Source: JACJWR01 sp044326505
GTDB taxonomy: Bacteria > Actinomycetota > Actinomycetes > S36-B12 > UBA10799
DNA: 13,170 nucleotides
Assembly: GCA_044326505.1 (NCBI GenBank)
Contig: JBIRBF010000069.1
Span: 1-13,170 of the forward strand
Reading direction: 5' to 3'
In this document: in pieces, positions 1 through 6,904 of the stretch
Numbering within the stretch: the first letter of the stretch is position 1
How the letters are laid out: each line of letters begins with the position of its first letter
Notes under the pieces: generated by a model
Told to the model about the DNA's origin: nothing
What the model saw: only the letters and a program-made list of their open reading frames with translations
Databases searched by the model: none
Translations under genes and position numbers: made by a program

Positions 1-3000
1 AGGCGCTGTACCGGATGGACGAGGCCTTGCCGACGGTGGTCGTCGTCTTTGCGATCACCGACTGGTTGGCGTCCCGGGTGTAGGTCACCGATGACTTGGC
101 CACGGAATCGGCGATGACCGCCACGTTCCCGTTGACGTCGTACGTCATCTGCAACGGGCCGATCGCCGTGATCGAGCCAAGGGAGTCGTAGGTGACGTTG
201 CCGGCCAACCGCGGATCGCCGGTCAGGCTCGTCAGCTGGTCGGCCTTGTTGTACGCGTAGTCGATGGTCGCCGCACCGTCGATGACTTGCCTGGTCCGGT
301 TGGAGTTCGCGTCATAGGTGTACTGCCACGCCTTGGCCGGGCTGGCTTGATCGGTGGCGAGCGCAGCCGAGGCCAGCCGGGCAGAGGTGTCGTAGGTGTA
401 GTCGAACTTCGACTGCGCCCCCGCGCGCGCCACGGTTGAGGACATGATGCGCCCGGCCGGGCTGTAGTCGTTGCTGCTGGTCCAGGGGGTGCCGCCGGCC
501 TCGGTCCAGGTCGAGACGGCGGGAATCTCGTTCGCGCCGTACTGCACGCTGCCCGTGGTCGCGTTGCTGTAGCGCACGCTCACGAGCCGGCTCGCCTGGT
601 CGTACACGGCGTCGGCCGCGACGATCGGCGCCGCTCCGCTGAGTGAGTCGGTCACGTCGATATGGGTCAGCAGCCCGGCGGTGTACGTGTACTTCTCCGT
701 CATGGAGTAGCCACCGTTCGCCGTGCTGGTGGTGGTGCTCGCCACCTGCCCCAGCGGCGAGTAGGTGGTCGTCGTCTTCGTCCCCCACACGTCGACGGCC
801 TCGACCGGTCGGCCGAGCAGGTCGCACATCGATGTGGACGTCGTGACCGTGTCGGCGCTGGCACCGGGCTCCCGCACGATGTTCTTGACCGACGAGGCCA
901 GGGGATTGCCACCCAACGCGTAGTTGATCTCGGCCGAAGACACCTGACCGCCAGCCCCTGCAGTCTTGGTCCGCACCAGGCGCATGGCGTCGTCGTAGTA
1001 CATGCACACCGGCGGCGCCGAACCCTGCTGGGAGGCCGCCACCGATCCGTCCGGCATGAACCACTGCTGGGTGGCGACACCCTTGCCGTCGCCCGACGCG
1101 GCGTCGGTGGCCACGAAGGCCTTCGGCATCCCCGCCTGCAGTTGCCCGGACTGGTCGGCGCAGCCCGCGGAGGCCGACTCGTTGTCGCCCCAGTAGGTCA
1201 GCGCCGTCCTGCTGCCCGATGGCATCACCGTCCCGGTCACCCGGGCTTCGTTGCCCGCCCCGCTCGCAGTCTGAACCGGCTGCTCGCCCAGGAGTGCCCG
1301 ATCGGTCTCGTACGTCGTGGTGGTCGTCAGCCCCGCGTTGTTCCAGATCGACCCGACCTGGCCGATCTGGGGCTGCGAGTACGACGTCCGGTTGGCCAGC
1401 ACCGTCTGAGAGCCGGGGGACAACGAGTCCAGGGTTCCGCTGTAGGTACCCAGGTGGTACGCCGGCGACAGCATCGACATGGGCACGTTCTCCAGCGGCG
1501 CGCCATTGCGGCTGTACTGCAGCTGCAGGGAGCCGGGCGCTCCTTGCGTGGCCGACATGTCGATGCGCACCTGATGGCCACCCGCGGTGAGGGGGATTCC
1601 CGACGAGCAGGTGCTCGCCTGGCATTTGACGTTGTCGATCCAGAGGGTTGGCTTGTTCGACCCGTTCACGGTGAAGCGGTAGATATCCGGTTTGGTCGGG
1701 TCGGCCGCGGCGGGCAGCATCATGCGCCCGGCCATGCGTGCCGACCAGGCGTCTGCGCCTGGCACCGGCGGCGACTGCCACGACAGGCTCAGCGCGCTCG
1801 GCACCCCCGCCGAGGCGGACGGTTTAGGTCCCAACTCGCTCGTCGCGGGCGCCCCTGTCCAGGTGGGGTTCGACCAGTACTCCACGTCCAGGCCCTGCAA
1901 CGGCTTCCCGGGATCGTTGGGGTCCTTGGAGTCGTACAGCCGGTCGTACTGGTAGGTACTCTGCGCGCCGCCGGGACCGCGCTTGGCGACGATCACTCCG
2001 TCGGCGTCGTACTCCGACGTCGTCACTCCGCCGGCTGCGTCGACGGCCTTCACCGGATTGCCCCGTGCGTCGTACTCGATTCGAGTGGTGGCGCCGTTGG
2101 CGTTGCGTTCCAGCGGCCGGAAGGTCTGCGGGTCGTAGGCGACTTCCGAGGTGCTCCCGCCGGGGCCGATGGCGATCGACGTGCGGTTGTTGTTGCCGTA
2201 GGAGTAAGTCGCGCTCACCCGGGGTGCTCCCAAGCTGGGAGCACCGTTGGTCACAGTGGCGACCCGACCGGTCGCGTCGTAGGCCACCGAGGCGAGGAGC
2301 TGCGGGTCGTTGGGGTTGTTACCCACCATGGCCGACGAGGCTGGGCTGACCGCGGCCGCCGCGACGATCGGAGAGCGCAGGCTGGTGAGCCGGCCCGCGT
2401 CGTCGTACGCGAGGTCCGTCACCTGGGCGCCGCTGCCGGAACCGGCATAGTCGGCGAGGCGCGCCAACTGCGGCCCGGCCTTGGTGTTGACGTACCCGAA
2501 ACCGGCCGTGGACCCGTCCCAGAAGCTGACCTGACAGATCATGTCGTCGGGCGTGGCCGCGAAGCCGTCGAAGGTCGGGCAGCCCCAGCCGCCGTACTTG
2601 ATCTCAACCGTACGGTTGGCGACGGTGTCGGTGAGGCTCGTCAGCCGACCGGTGCCCGGGTCGTAGTTCTGGGCGATTCCCTTCTGTCCGCTGAGCGACA
2701 CGCTGGTCACCCAGGCGCGGCCCGACGAGTCCGGCTTGGCGAACGTCGTGACCGTCTTGGTCGTATCGGTCAGGGTGTAGCTGCCGTCGGCGTTGAGGCT
2801 CAAAGTGCCGAACATTCCGGTGGGCGCGGCCACACCTTTGGCGGAGTAGACCGGCTGGTAGGCGCCGTTCCCGGTCGGCGTGTAGGAGATCCACGAGTTG
2901 TTCTTGGCGTGCAGGTCCACAACGCCGCCGGCTCCGGTGCGCAGCTGGTCCCACCCAGTCGCACTCGGCACCACCATCCGCCAACCCGCGGGGACTCCCA

Positions 3001-3616
3001 GGCCGCCGGTGTTGGCCGGCGAGTAATCGAAGCCAAGTCCGAAGGAGCCGGACGCGGCCTCCATCTTGTGGGTCTGCCAGGTGTAGTGCGCGAAACCGGA
3101 CGCCAGCGAGACCCCTACCGGCCCAGAGGTGTCGCCGTCCTGAGCGTTCGTGGCCGAGATGTCGACGGTCATGCTGTAGGGGCCGAGGGTCCGTCCGTCC
3201 GGGCCGGTGACCTTCCACTGGTACGACGAACCATCGACGAGTTTGGCGCTTGCGGAGAGGCGCCACTTGCCCTGGCCGGTCGACCACGTCTGCCACTTGA
3301 TGTTGGGGTCCGGTGTGAGCGGTGCGAGGGCGAACGTGTACTGCCCCTGCGCCGTGAGGCCGGAGTCCAGCGTGGGCTCGGTGGAGGTCGCGGTGGAGTT
3401 GGTGGCGGTCACGACGGACCGCTGGAACACGGGCACAACCGGGCCGGATCCGGGCGTGCCGGGCAGCGGCCCGAGCGACAGGGGGTTACCCGCCTGCTGC
3501 TGGTCGCCGGTGCCCGTGACGGCGGAGTTCTGGTCACCGCAAGCCGAGGTGAGCAGGCTCGCCGACACGATGGCCACGGCCAGCGGAAGGAGTCGGCTAC
3601 CGCGTCGAAGAGTCAT
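1..3616 (-). CDS. RHS/YD-repeat lipoprotein with PA14-like domain (3' end outside window)
   Basis: A frame open from an ATG at 3616 to the window edge gives at least 1205 residues. RBS AGGTGGAG lies at 3628-3621. Residues 1-26 form a lipoprotein signal peptide (MTLRRGS, hydrophobic core, LLTSAC; lipid Cys26). Then come an N-terminal beta-rich region and YD repeats (YDDAGRLTSL, YDATGRVATV, IEYDARGNPVKAVD) at about 320-570. Residues about 575-705 look like a PA14 domain (GLDVEYW, YRFTVNGSNKPTLWIDNV, LTAGGHQVRID). More YD repeats (YDDAMRLV, YDQASRLVSV, YTYDANSNRTRQ) run to the edge. RHS/YD repeats form beta-shells, in known families often enclosing a C-terminal toxin or presenting ligand-binding parts. 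The variable C-terminal tip is not visible, so toxin content is unknown. Divergent from the lipoprotein gene at 3833. Family assignment is sure; role is open. Confidence 0.93.
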   Translation of the reverse strand, partial: MTLRRGSRLLPLAVAIVSASLLTSACGDQNSAVTGTGDQQQAGNPLSLGPLPGTPGSGPVVPVFQRSVVTATNSTATSTEPTLDSGLTAQGQYTFALAPLTPDPNIKWQTWSTGQGKWRLSASAKLVDGSSYQWKVTGPDGRTLGPYSMTVDISATNAQDGDTSGPVGVSLASGFAHYTWQTHKMEAASGSFGLGFDYSPANTGGLGVPAGWRMVVPSATGWDQLRTGAGGVVDLHAKNNSWISYTPTGNGAYQPVYSAKGVAAPTGMFGTLSLNADGSYTLTDTTKTVTTFAKPDSSGRAWVTSVSLSGQKGIAQNYDPGTGRLTSLTDTVANRTVEIKYGGWGCPTFDGFAATPDDMICQVSFWDGSTAGFGYVNTKAGPQLARLADYAGSGSGAQVTDLAYDDAGRLTSLRSPIVAAAAVSPASSAMVGNNPNDPQLLASVAYDATGRVATVTNGAPSLGAPRVSATYSYGNNNRTSIAIGPGGSTSEVAYDPQTFRPLERNANGATTRIEYDARGNPVKAVDAAGGVTTSEYDADGVIVAKRGPGGAQSTYQYDRLYDSKDPNDPGKPLQGLDVEYWSNPTWTGAPATSELGPKPSASAGVPSALSLSWQSPPVPGADAWSARMAGRMMLPAAADPTKPDIYRFTVNGSNKPTLWIDNVKCQASTCSSGIPLTAGGHQVRIDMSATQGAPGSLQLQYSRNGAPLENVPMSMLSPAYHLGTYSGTLDSLSPGSQTVLANRTSYSQPQIGQVGSIWNNAGLTTTTTYETDRALLGEQPVQTASGAGNEARVTGTVMPSGSRTALTYWGDNESASAGCADQSGQLQAGMPKAFVATDAASGDGKGVATQQWFMPDGSVAASQQGSAPPVCMYYDDAMRLVRTKTAGAGGQVSSAEINYALGGNPLASSVKNIVREPGASADTVTTSTSMCDLLGRPVEAVDVWGTKTTTTYSPLGQVASTTTSTANGGYSMTEKYTYTAGLLTHIDVTDSLSGAAPIVAADAVYDQASRLVSVRYSNATTGSVQYGANEIPAVSTWTEAGGTPWTSSNDYSPAGRIMSSTVARAGAQSKFDYTYDTSARLASAALATDQASPAKAWQYTYDANSNRTRQVIDGAATIDYAYNKADQLTSLTGDPRLAGNVTYDSLGSITAIGPLQMTYDVNGNVAVIADSVAKSSVTYTRDANQSVIAKTTTTVGKASSIRYSA

Positions 3617-3832
3617 CCTGCTCCACCTGGTCGTTGACGGCATTGCTCGGACCGGAGGCCAGCGCACCGCGGGCGATGCCGGTGCGTGCCCGCTGGCATC
3701 ACCGCCGGCGCTCCGAGTCCATGCGCCAGATCATGGCAGCCCAGTGCGCGTGCCGCCCTGGCACCTATGCCTAAACTCTCACTTTCGGGTACTGGTACAT
3801 CCACCCGCCGTAACCACGGAATCGAGCTCAGA
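3617..3832. promoter_or_regulatory. Divergent intergenic region between two lipoprotein genes
   Basis: This 216-bp gap must hold the promoters of both the RHS gene (minus) and the lipoprotein gene (plus). Inverted arms CGCACCG (3663-3669) and CGGTGCG (3680-3686) can pair across a 10-nt loop. An overlapping pair GATGCC (3675-3680) and GGCATC (3695-3700) is also present. These could be an operator or a leader hairpin for the RHS transcript. No convincing -35/-10 pair was found for either gene. Confidence 0.4.
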
Positions 3833-4906
3833 ATGGGAATCCCCCGCTCTTCATCGTCCGTTGCAGCACTCATTGTGGCGATGGCGCTTCCTGCAGGGCT
3901 GGTCGCATGTGGCGCCGATCAGCAGTCGGCTGTGGTCCCGTCCAGCGCCGACGCGTCGGCCAATGTCAACGCCGATGCGCAGAACACCCCGCTGACAGTG
4001 ACGCAACCGCCCCTGGCGAGCACCCCGGCACCCGACTGCCTCGCCGCCAAGCGCATTCACAACAACCACAACAACGTCTGCGCGACCTGGGAGAACAACG
4101 CCGGTGTTTTCACCGCGCCGGCGACCCTGTCGACCTCCGGGCCCAACTTCCAGCTGGCGGCTTTCGACGCCGGCGGCACCTCCACGCACCACAACAACCA
4201 GACTCCGGCCACGTTCGGTGACTGGACCTGGGGCGCCACCAGCGCATCGCAGTTCTACGACGCCTCGATGTCCTGGCAGTTCAACTCGAAAGAGCCCGCC
4301 GACACCGTCAACGGCAACGCCGTACAGGAGTACAACAGTCCGACCAGCTCGTCGTGCAGCACCGGTCAGCAGTACCTCTCTTGCTACGTCACCAAGGCCG
4401 AAGTGATCGACCCGTTCGACACCGAGCGGCTCTACAAGGTGACGTACGGAGTGTTCAACGCACCGCTGACGGTGCAGATCCGCAACAACACCGGCAAGAC
4501 CATGGCCGTCCAGGGCACTCCGTTGACGAGCTTCGTGCGCGACAGCACGGCCGGCACCGGCGGTACCCAAACCATCCCGCCGGCCGCCTCCGGCAGCGCC
4601 AGCGCGGCGACGTACGGCATGTACCGCTCGACCTCCGGCCAGCCGGCATCGTTCCAGGTCGTCTACGCGTTCCCCGACGCCACCAACCCCGAGATCACCC
4701 ACAACGTCACCGTCACCGCCGATATGACCCCGACGGCGGTCGGCGACGCGCGCACGTGGGCCGTGAACACCTCCAAGAGCAGTTGTATCGACAACCCGAT
4801 CGGCGGCGGTTCGTCGCCGAGCAGGGCTGGGTGCAGCCTCGGATGGACGGGCAACTCTGGCTGGTTCCAGAGCGCGGCCATGACGGTGGTCGTGTCCAAC
4901 TCCTAG
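3833..4906 (+). CDS. Secreted six-cysteine lipoprotein of unknown function
   Basis: 357 residues from ATG 3833. This start is chosen over upstream in-frame ATGs because it begins a clean lipoprotein signal peptide (MGIPRSSSS, hydrophobic core, GLVAC; lipid Cys26). Only weak RBS candidates precede it (GAG at 3824). After the lipid Cys comes a Ser/Ala/Asp-rich linker, then a body with six further Cys in DCLAAK, NNVCATW, SSSCST, LSCYV, SSCIDN and AGCSLGW. An even number suggests three disulfides. Two His/Asn clusters, IHNNHNN and THHNNQ, could bind metal. The core (YKVTYGVFNAPLTVQIRNN) is beta-like, as is the C-terminal end (AAMTVVVSNS). I do not recognise the family. It is divergent from the RHS gene and shares a short post-lipobox motif with it (CGADQQSAV versus CGDQNSAV), so a partner or surface-ligand role is possible but unproven. 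Confidence 0.85.
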   Translation: MGIPRSSSSVAALIVAMALPAGLVACGADQQSAVVPSSADASANVNADAQNTPLTVTQPPLASTPAPDCLAAKRIHNNHNNVCATWENNAGVFTAPATLSTSGPNFQLAAFDAGGTSTHHNNQTPATFGDWTWGATSASQFYDASMSWQFNSKEPADTVNGNAVQEYNSPTSSSCSTGQQYLSCYVTKAEVIDPFDTERLYKVTYGVFNAPLTVQIRNNTGKTMAVQGTPLTSFVRDSTAGTGGTQTIPPAASGSASAATYGMYRSTSGQPASFQVVYAFPDATNPEITHNVTVTADMTPTAVGDARTWAVNTSKSSCIDNPIGGGSSPSRAGCSLGWTGNSGWFQSAAMTVVVSNS

Positions 4907-4912
4907 GCAATC

Positions 4913-4924
4913 GACCCGCGGGTC
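4913..4924. terminator. Palindrome between convergent stops, possible bidirectional terminator
   Basis: GACCCGCGGGTC is a perfect 12-bp palindrome lying in the 24 bp between the stop of the plus-strand lipoprotein gene (4906) and the stop of the minus-strand protease gene (4931). A second GGGTC arm at 4936-4940 could pair instead with GACCC at 4913-4917. No T-tract follows on either strand, so intrinsic termination is only a possibility. Confidence 0.3.
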
Positions 4925-4930
4925 AGGCCC

Positions 4931-6781
4931 TCACCGGGTCGTCGTCACGGTGGGCAGCATCCGCCCGGACGTGCTGGCGTACCACAGGTAGACCAGGCCC
5001 TCCCGCCTCGTCTGCGCGCTGATCGCACCGCCGACCGGCGCGCTGGCCTGAGCCGCCCCCCATGCGCGGTTCCACATCAAGTACTGGCTGGACAGGCCGC
5101 TCCCGCTCAGCAGCGCCGCCTGCCGTTCGACGGCCGCAGTGGCGGACTCCACCTGCCGGCCGAAGGCCTGCTCATCGGCCAGCACCATGCGCTGCGTCGG
5201 GTCCGGTGTGGTGGTGTCAGCGCGAAACTCGGCTGCGCCGGCCACCAGGGCGGTGCTGGAGACGTAGTGCGCCAGGGCGGTGGACGCGCGCACCAGCACG
5301 GCGGGCTGCTCCATGCCCGACGGGCGCGCTTGCCACTGAGCGGCGAGGTCCGTGGCCAGGCGTCCGTCCGGCAGGTCGGCGTCGGCGCCGAGCGTCGCGC
5401 GCACCGCCTCGAAGTACTCGGTGTTGGCCTGGGCGGACTCGGCGAGCACGCTGGCGTAGGCGTCCAGCCGATCGAGGGCGGCCGTACCGTCCGCAGTCGC
5501 GGTGCCCGGGGCGGTCGTCGCGGCGGCGACCGCCAGCGGCAGGTACACGCGGGTGTCGTAGGCCATCTGGGCCAGGTCGGACGCATGTCCGGCCAGCGTG
5601 GTGGACGTCTGCGGCTCCGAGTTCACGGCGGCCTGCGTGACCCGGGCCGTGGTGACGGCGTCGGCGCTCCACCCCAGGGCATCTGCGAGTGACGGATACG
5701 ACTCGACGGTCGGGGCAAGTGTCCCGGCGGCCTGCTCCCGCTGGCTAGCCGCAGTCCGCTCGACCTCGGCCGCGAGCGCTGCCACGCGGGCAGTCGCGGC
5801 ATCCAATCCCTGCGTCTCGAAGTCGGCAGCGGCGGCCGCCCCGCCGTTCCAGGCGACGACTGCGCGTTCCGTCGTGCAGGCCAGGACCAGCGCCTCGACG
5901 GTTCGCCCCGCCGCCAGCAACTCCGGCGCCCGAGTCCGGGCGTCAGCCACGGCATCTGCGAGGGCGGCGGCGCGCTCGGGCGGCAGACCGGGCGGCGCGG
6001 GTGTGACGGTGAAGTCCGGGCTGGCCATGCGGGCCAGGCTTTCGCGCACCGCGGACGCTGTGAGGTCGGTGAGTTGGGTGGCCAGCGGCGGCGGCGGCGC
6101 CTGCGGGCGCGGCACCAAATCCTGGCCCACGACCTCGAACACCGCTTGCACGCTGGCGGTGGGCTGAACCGTCAGGCCCAGGGACTGGCCGTACTCCTGA
6201 GAGTTGACGGTTGCGCCGAGGGCCACGTCGGCGCTCTCGTCCTGCCCCGCCGGGATGAGCACGGTGGTGATGTCCGCCTCCCGGGCGCCGCGCAGCTTGT
6301 CCGGAATCCCCGAGACTGGGCCGATCGCCCCGTCGGGCAGCACCGTTCCGGTGGCAGCCACGCCCGGGCGAAGCGTCCCCTCCAGCAGGGCCACCTCACT
6401 CGCGGCGGCGATGATGGCACCGGCCGAGGGCCCCCCGATCGACTCGTCCACGTCGATCTCCAGGGCTCGTCCGCGCGGATCGAGGCCGGAGTTGAGCATC
6501 GCCTGGGTGCCCGCGGCCCAGGCCGTCGCCCGCCACGCGGCGTCGGTCTGGTCCGTCAGTCCGGATAGGTCGATGGCGAAGGGTGCCGCTGGATCCGCGC
6601 GGATCGCGGTGACGGACACGGGCGTCACCCCGGATGTGGCCGAGCCGTCGCCGAGGGTTCCGTACCAGAGCGCCGGCGCGGTGACGGACGTCTGGGCAGT
6701 CGAGCAGGACGTGAGCGCGAGACCCATGGCGAGGCCCACTGCGAGGCCCGCCGAGAGGGCCGCGAGACGCCGGGGCGACAT
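4931..6781 (-). CDS. Lipoprotein with Lon-type (S16) serine protease domain
   Basis: 616 residues. The signal peptide ends in the lipobox LALTSC (lipid Cys26). Residues about 50-200 match the Lon proteolytic domain: the serine motif GGPSAG has Ser119 as nucleophile, followed by ATGTVLPDGAIGPVSGIPDK with Lys162, then GAREADITTVLIPAG. Ser119 and Lys162 are 43 residues apart, the same spacing as Ser679 and Lys722 in E. coli Lon. The ATPase domain of Lon is absent. A Pro-rich linker (QAPPPP, about 226-232) leads to a roughly 380-residue Ala-rich, probably helical C-terminal region of unknown fold with no transmembrane segment. The layout resembles archaeal ATPase-less S16 proteins. It should act outside the membrane and without ATP. 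Convergent with the lipoprotein gene at 3833 and divergent from the SGNH gene. No clear RBS precedes ATG 6781, so a leaderless transcript is possible. Confidence 0.92.
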   Translation of the reverse strand: MSPRRLAALSAGLAVGLAMGLALTSCSTAQTSVTAPALWYGTLGDGSATSGVTPVSVTAIRADPAAPFAIDLSGLTDQTDAAWRATAWAAGTQAMLNSGLDPRGRALEIDVDESIGGPSAGAIIAAASEVALLEGTLRPGVAATGTVLPDGAIGPVSGIPDKLRGAREADITTVLIPAGQDESADVALGATVNSQEYGQSLGLTVQPTASVQAVFEVVGQDLVPRPQAPPPPLATQLTDLTASAVRESLARMASPDFTVTPAPPGLPPERAAALADAVADARTRAPELLAAGRTVEALVLACTTERAVVAWNGGAAAAADFETQGLDAATARVAALAAEVERTAASQREQAAGTLAPTVESYPSLADALGWSADAVTTARVTQAAVNSEPQTSTTLAGHASDLAQMAYDTRVYLPLAVAAATTAPGTATADGTAALDRLDAYASVLAESAQANTEYFEAVRATLGADADLPDGRLATDLAAQWQARPSGMEQPAVLVRASTALAHYVSSTALVAGAAEFRADTTTPDPTQRMVLADEQAFGRQVESATAAVERQAALLSGSGLSSQYLMWNRAWGAAQASAPVGGAISAQTRREGLVYLWYASTSGRMLPTVTTTR

Positions 6782-6787
6782 GGCCGC

Positions 6788-6793
6788 ATTGTG
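6788..6793 (-). promoter_or_regulatory. Possible -10 element for the Lon-like lipoprotein gene
   Basis: On the minus strand CACAAT lies at 6793-6788. Transcription would start at or next to ATG 6781, which fits the missing RBS and a leaderless mRNA, a common arrangement in actinobacteria. No good -35 is visible. The region where it would lie falls in the inverted repeat at 6813-6830. Weak evidence. Confidence 0.2.
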
Positions 6794-6812
6794 CCAGCAG
6801 CCGCGCGCCGGA

Positions 6813-6830
6813 AGGCGTCGCTCGACGCCT
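6813..6830. promoter_or_regulatory. 18-bp interrupted palindrome in divergent promoter region (candidate operator)
   Basis: AGGCGTCG and CGACGCCT are perfect 8-bp inverted arms separated by CT. The site is 31 bp upstream of the Lon-like gene and 74 bp upstream of the SGNH hydrolase gene, so a dimeric regulator bound here could affect both. Position and symmetry are seen; binding is inferred. Confidence 0.4.
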
Positions 6831-6854
6831 CACAGCGACACATGCCGCTCGAAA

Positions 6855-6884
6855 TTGACCTATGTTGTCCAGACGCTGTAGTCG
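6855..6884 (+). promoter_or_regulatory. Possible promoter for the SGNH-lectin operon
   Basis: TTGACC (6855-6860) is one base from the -35 consensus. TAGTCG (6879-6884), 18 bp further on, is a weak -10. A transcript would start near 6891, leaving only a very short leader that overlaps the strong RBS GGAGGG (6894-6899). The -35 is credible and the -10 is poor. Confidence 0.3.
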
Positions 6885-6904
6885 GCGGCGAACGGAGGGT
6901 AGCC

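Noticed and set aside
662..3637. A 991-codon open frame on the plus strand opposite the RHS gene
   Set aside because: Its translation is low-complexity Arg/Gly/Val-rich without motifs. The minus-strand frame has signal peptide, YD repeats and PA14 motifs. Long antisense frames are expected in GC-rich coding DNA.
3788..3798. GGTACTGGTAC as an operator or promoter element
   Set aside because: Too short and imperfect, with no matching -35/-10 spacing.
3686..3832. N-terminal extension of the lipoprotein at 3833 to an upstream ATG
   Set aside because: The extension would bury the signal peptide 49 residues inside the protein and would lie in the divergent promoter region.
6791..6904. N-terminal extension of the SGNH lipoprotein
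   Set aside because: The strong RBS and signal peptide both point to ATG 6905; the extension overlaps the palindrome and promoter.
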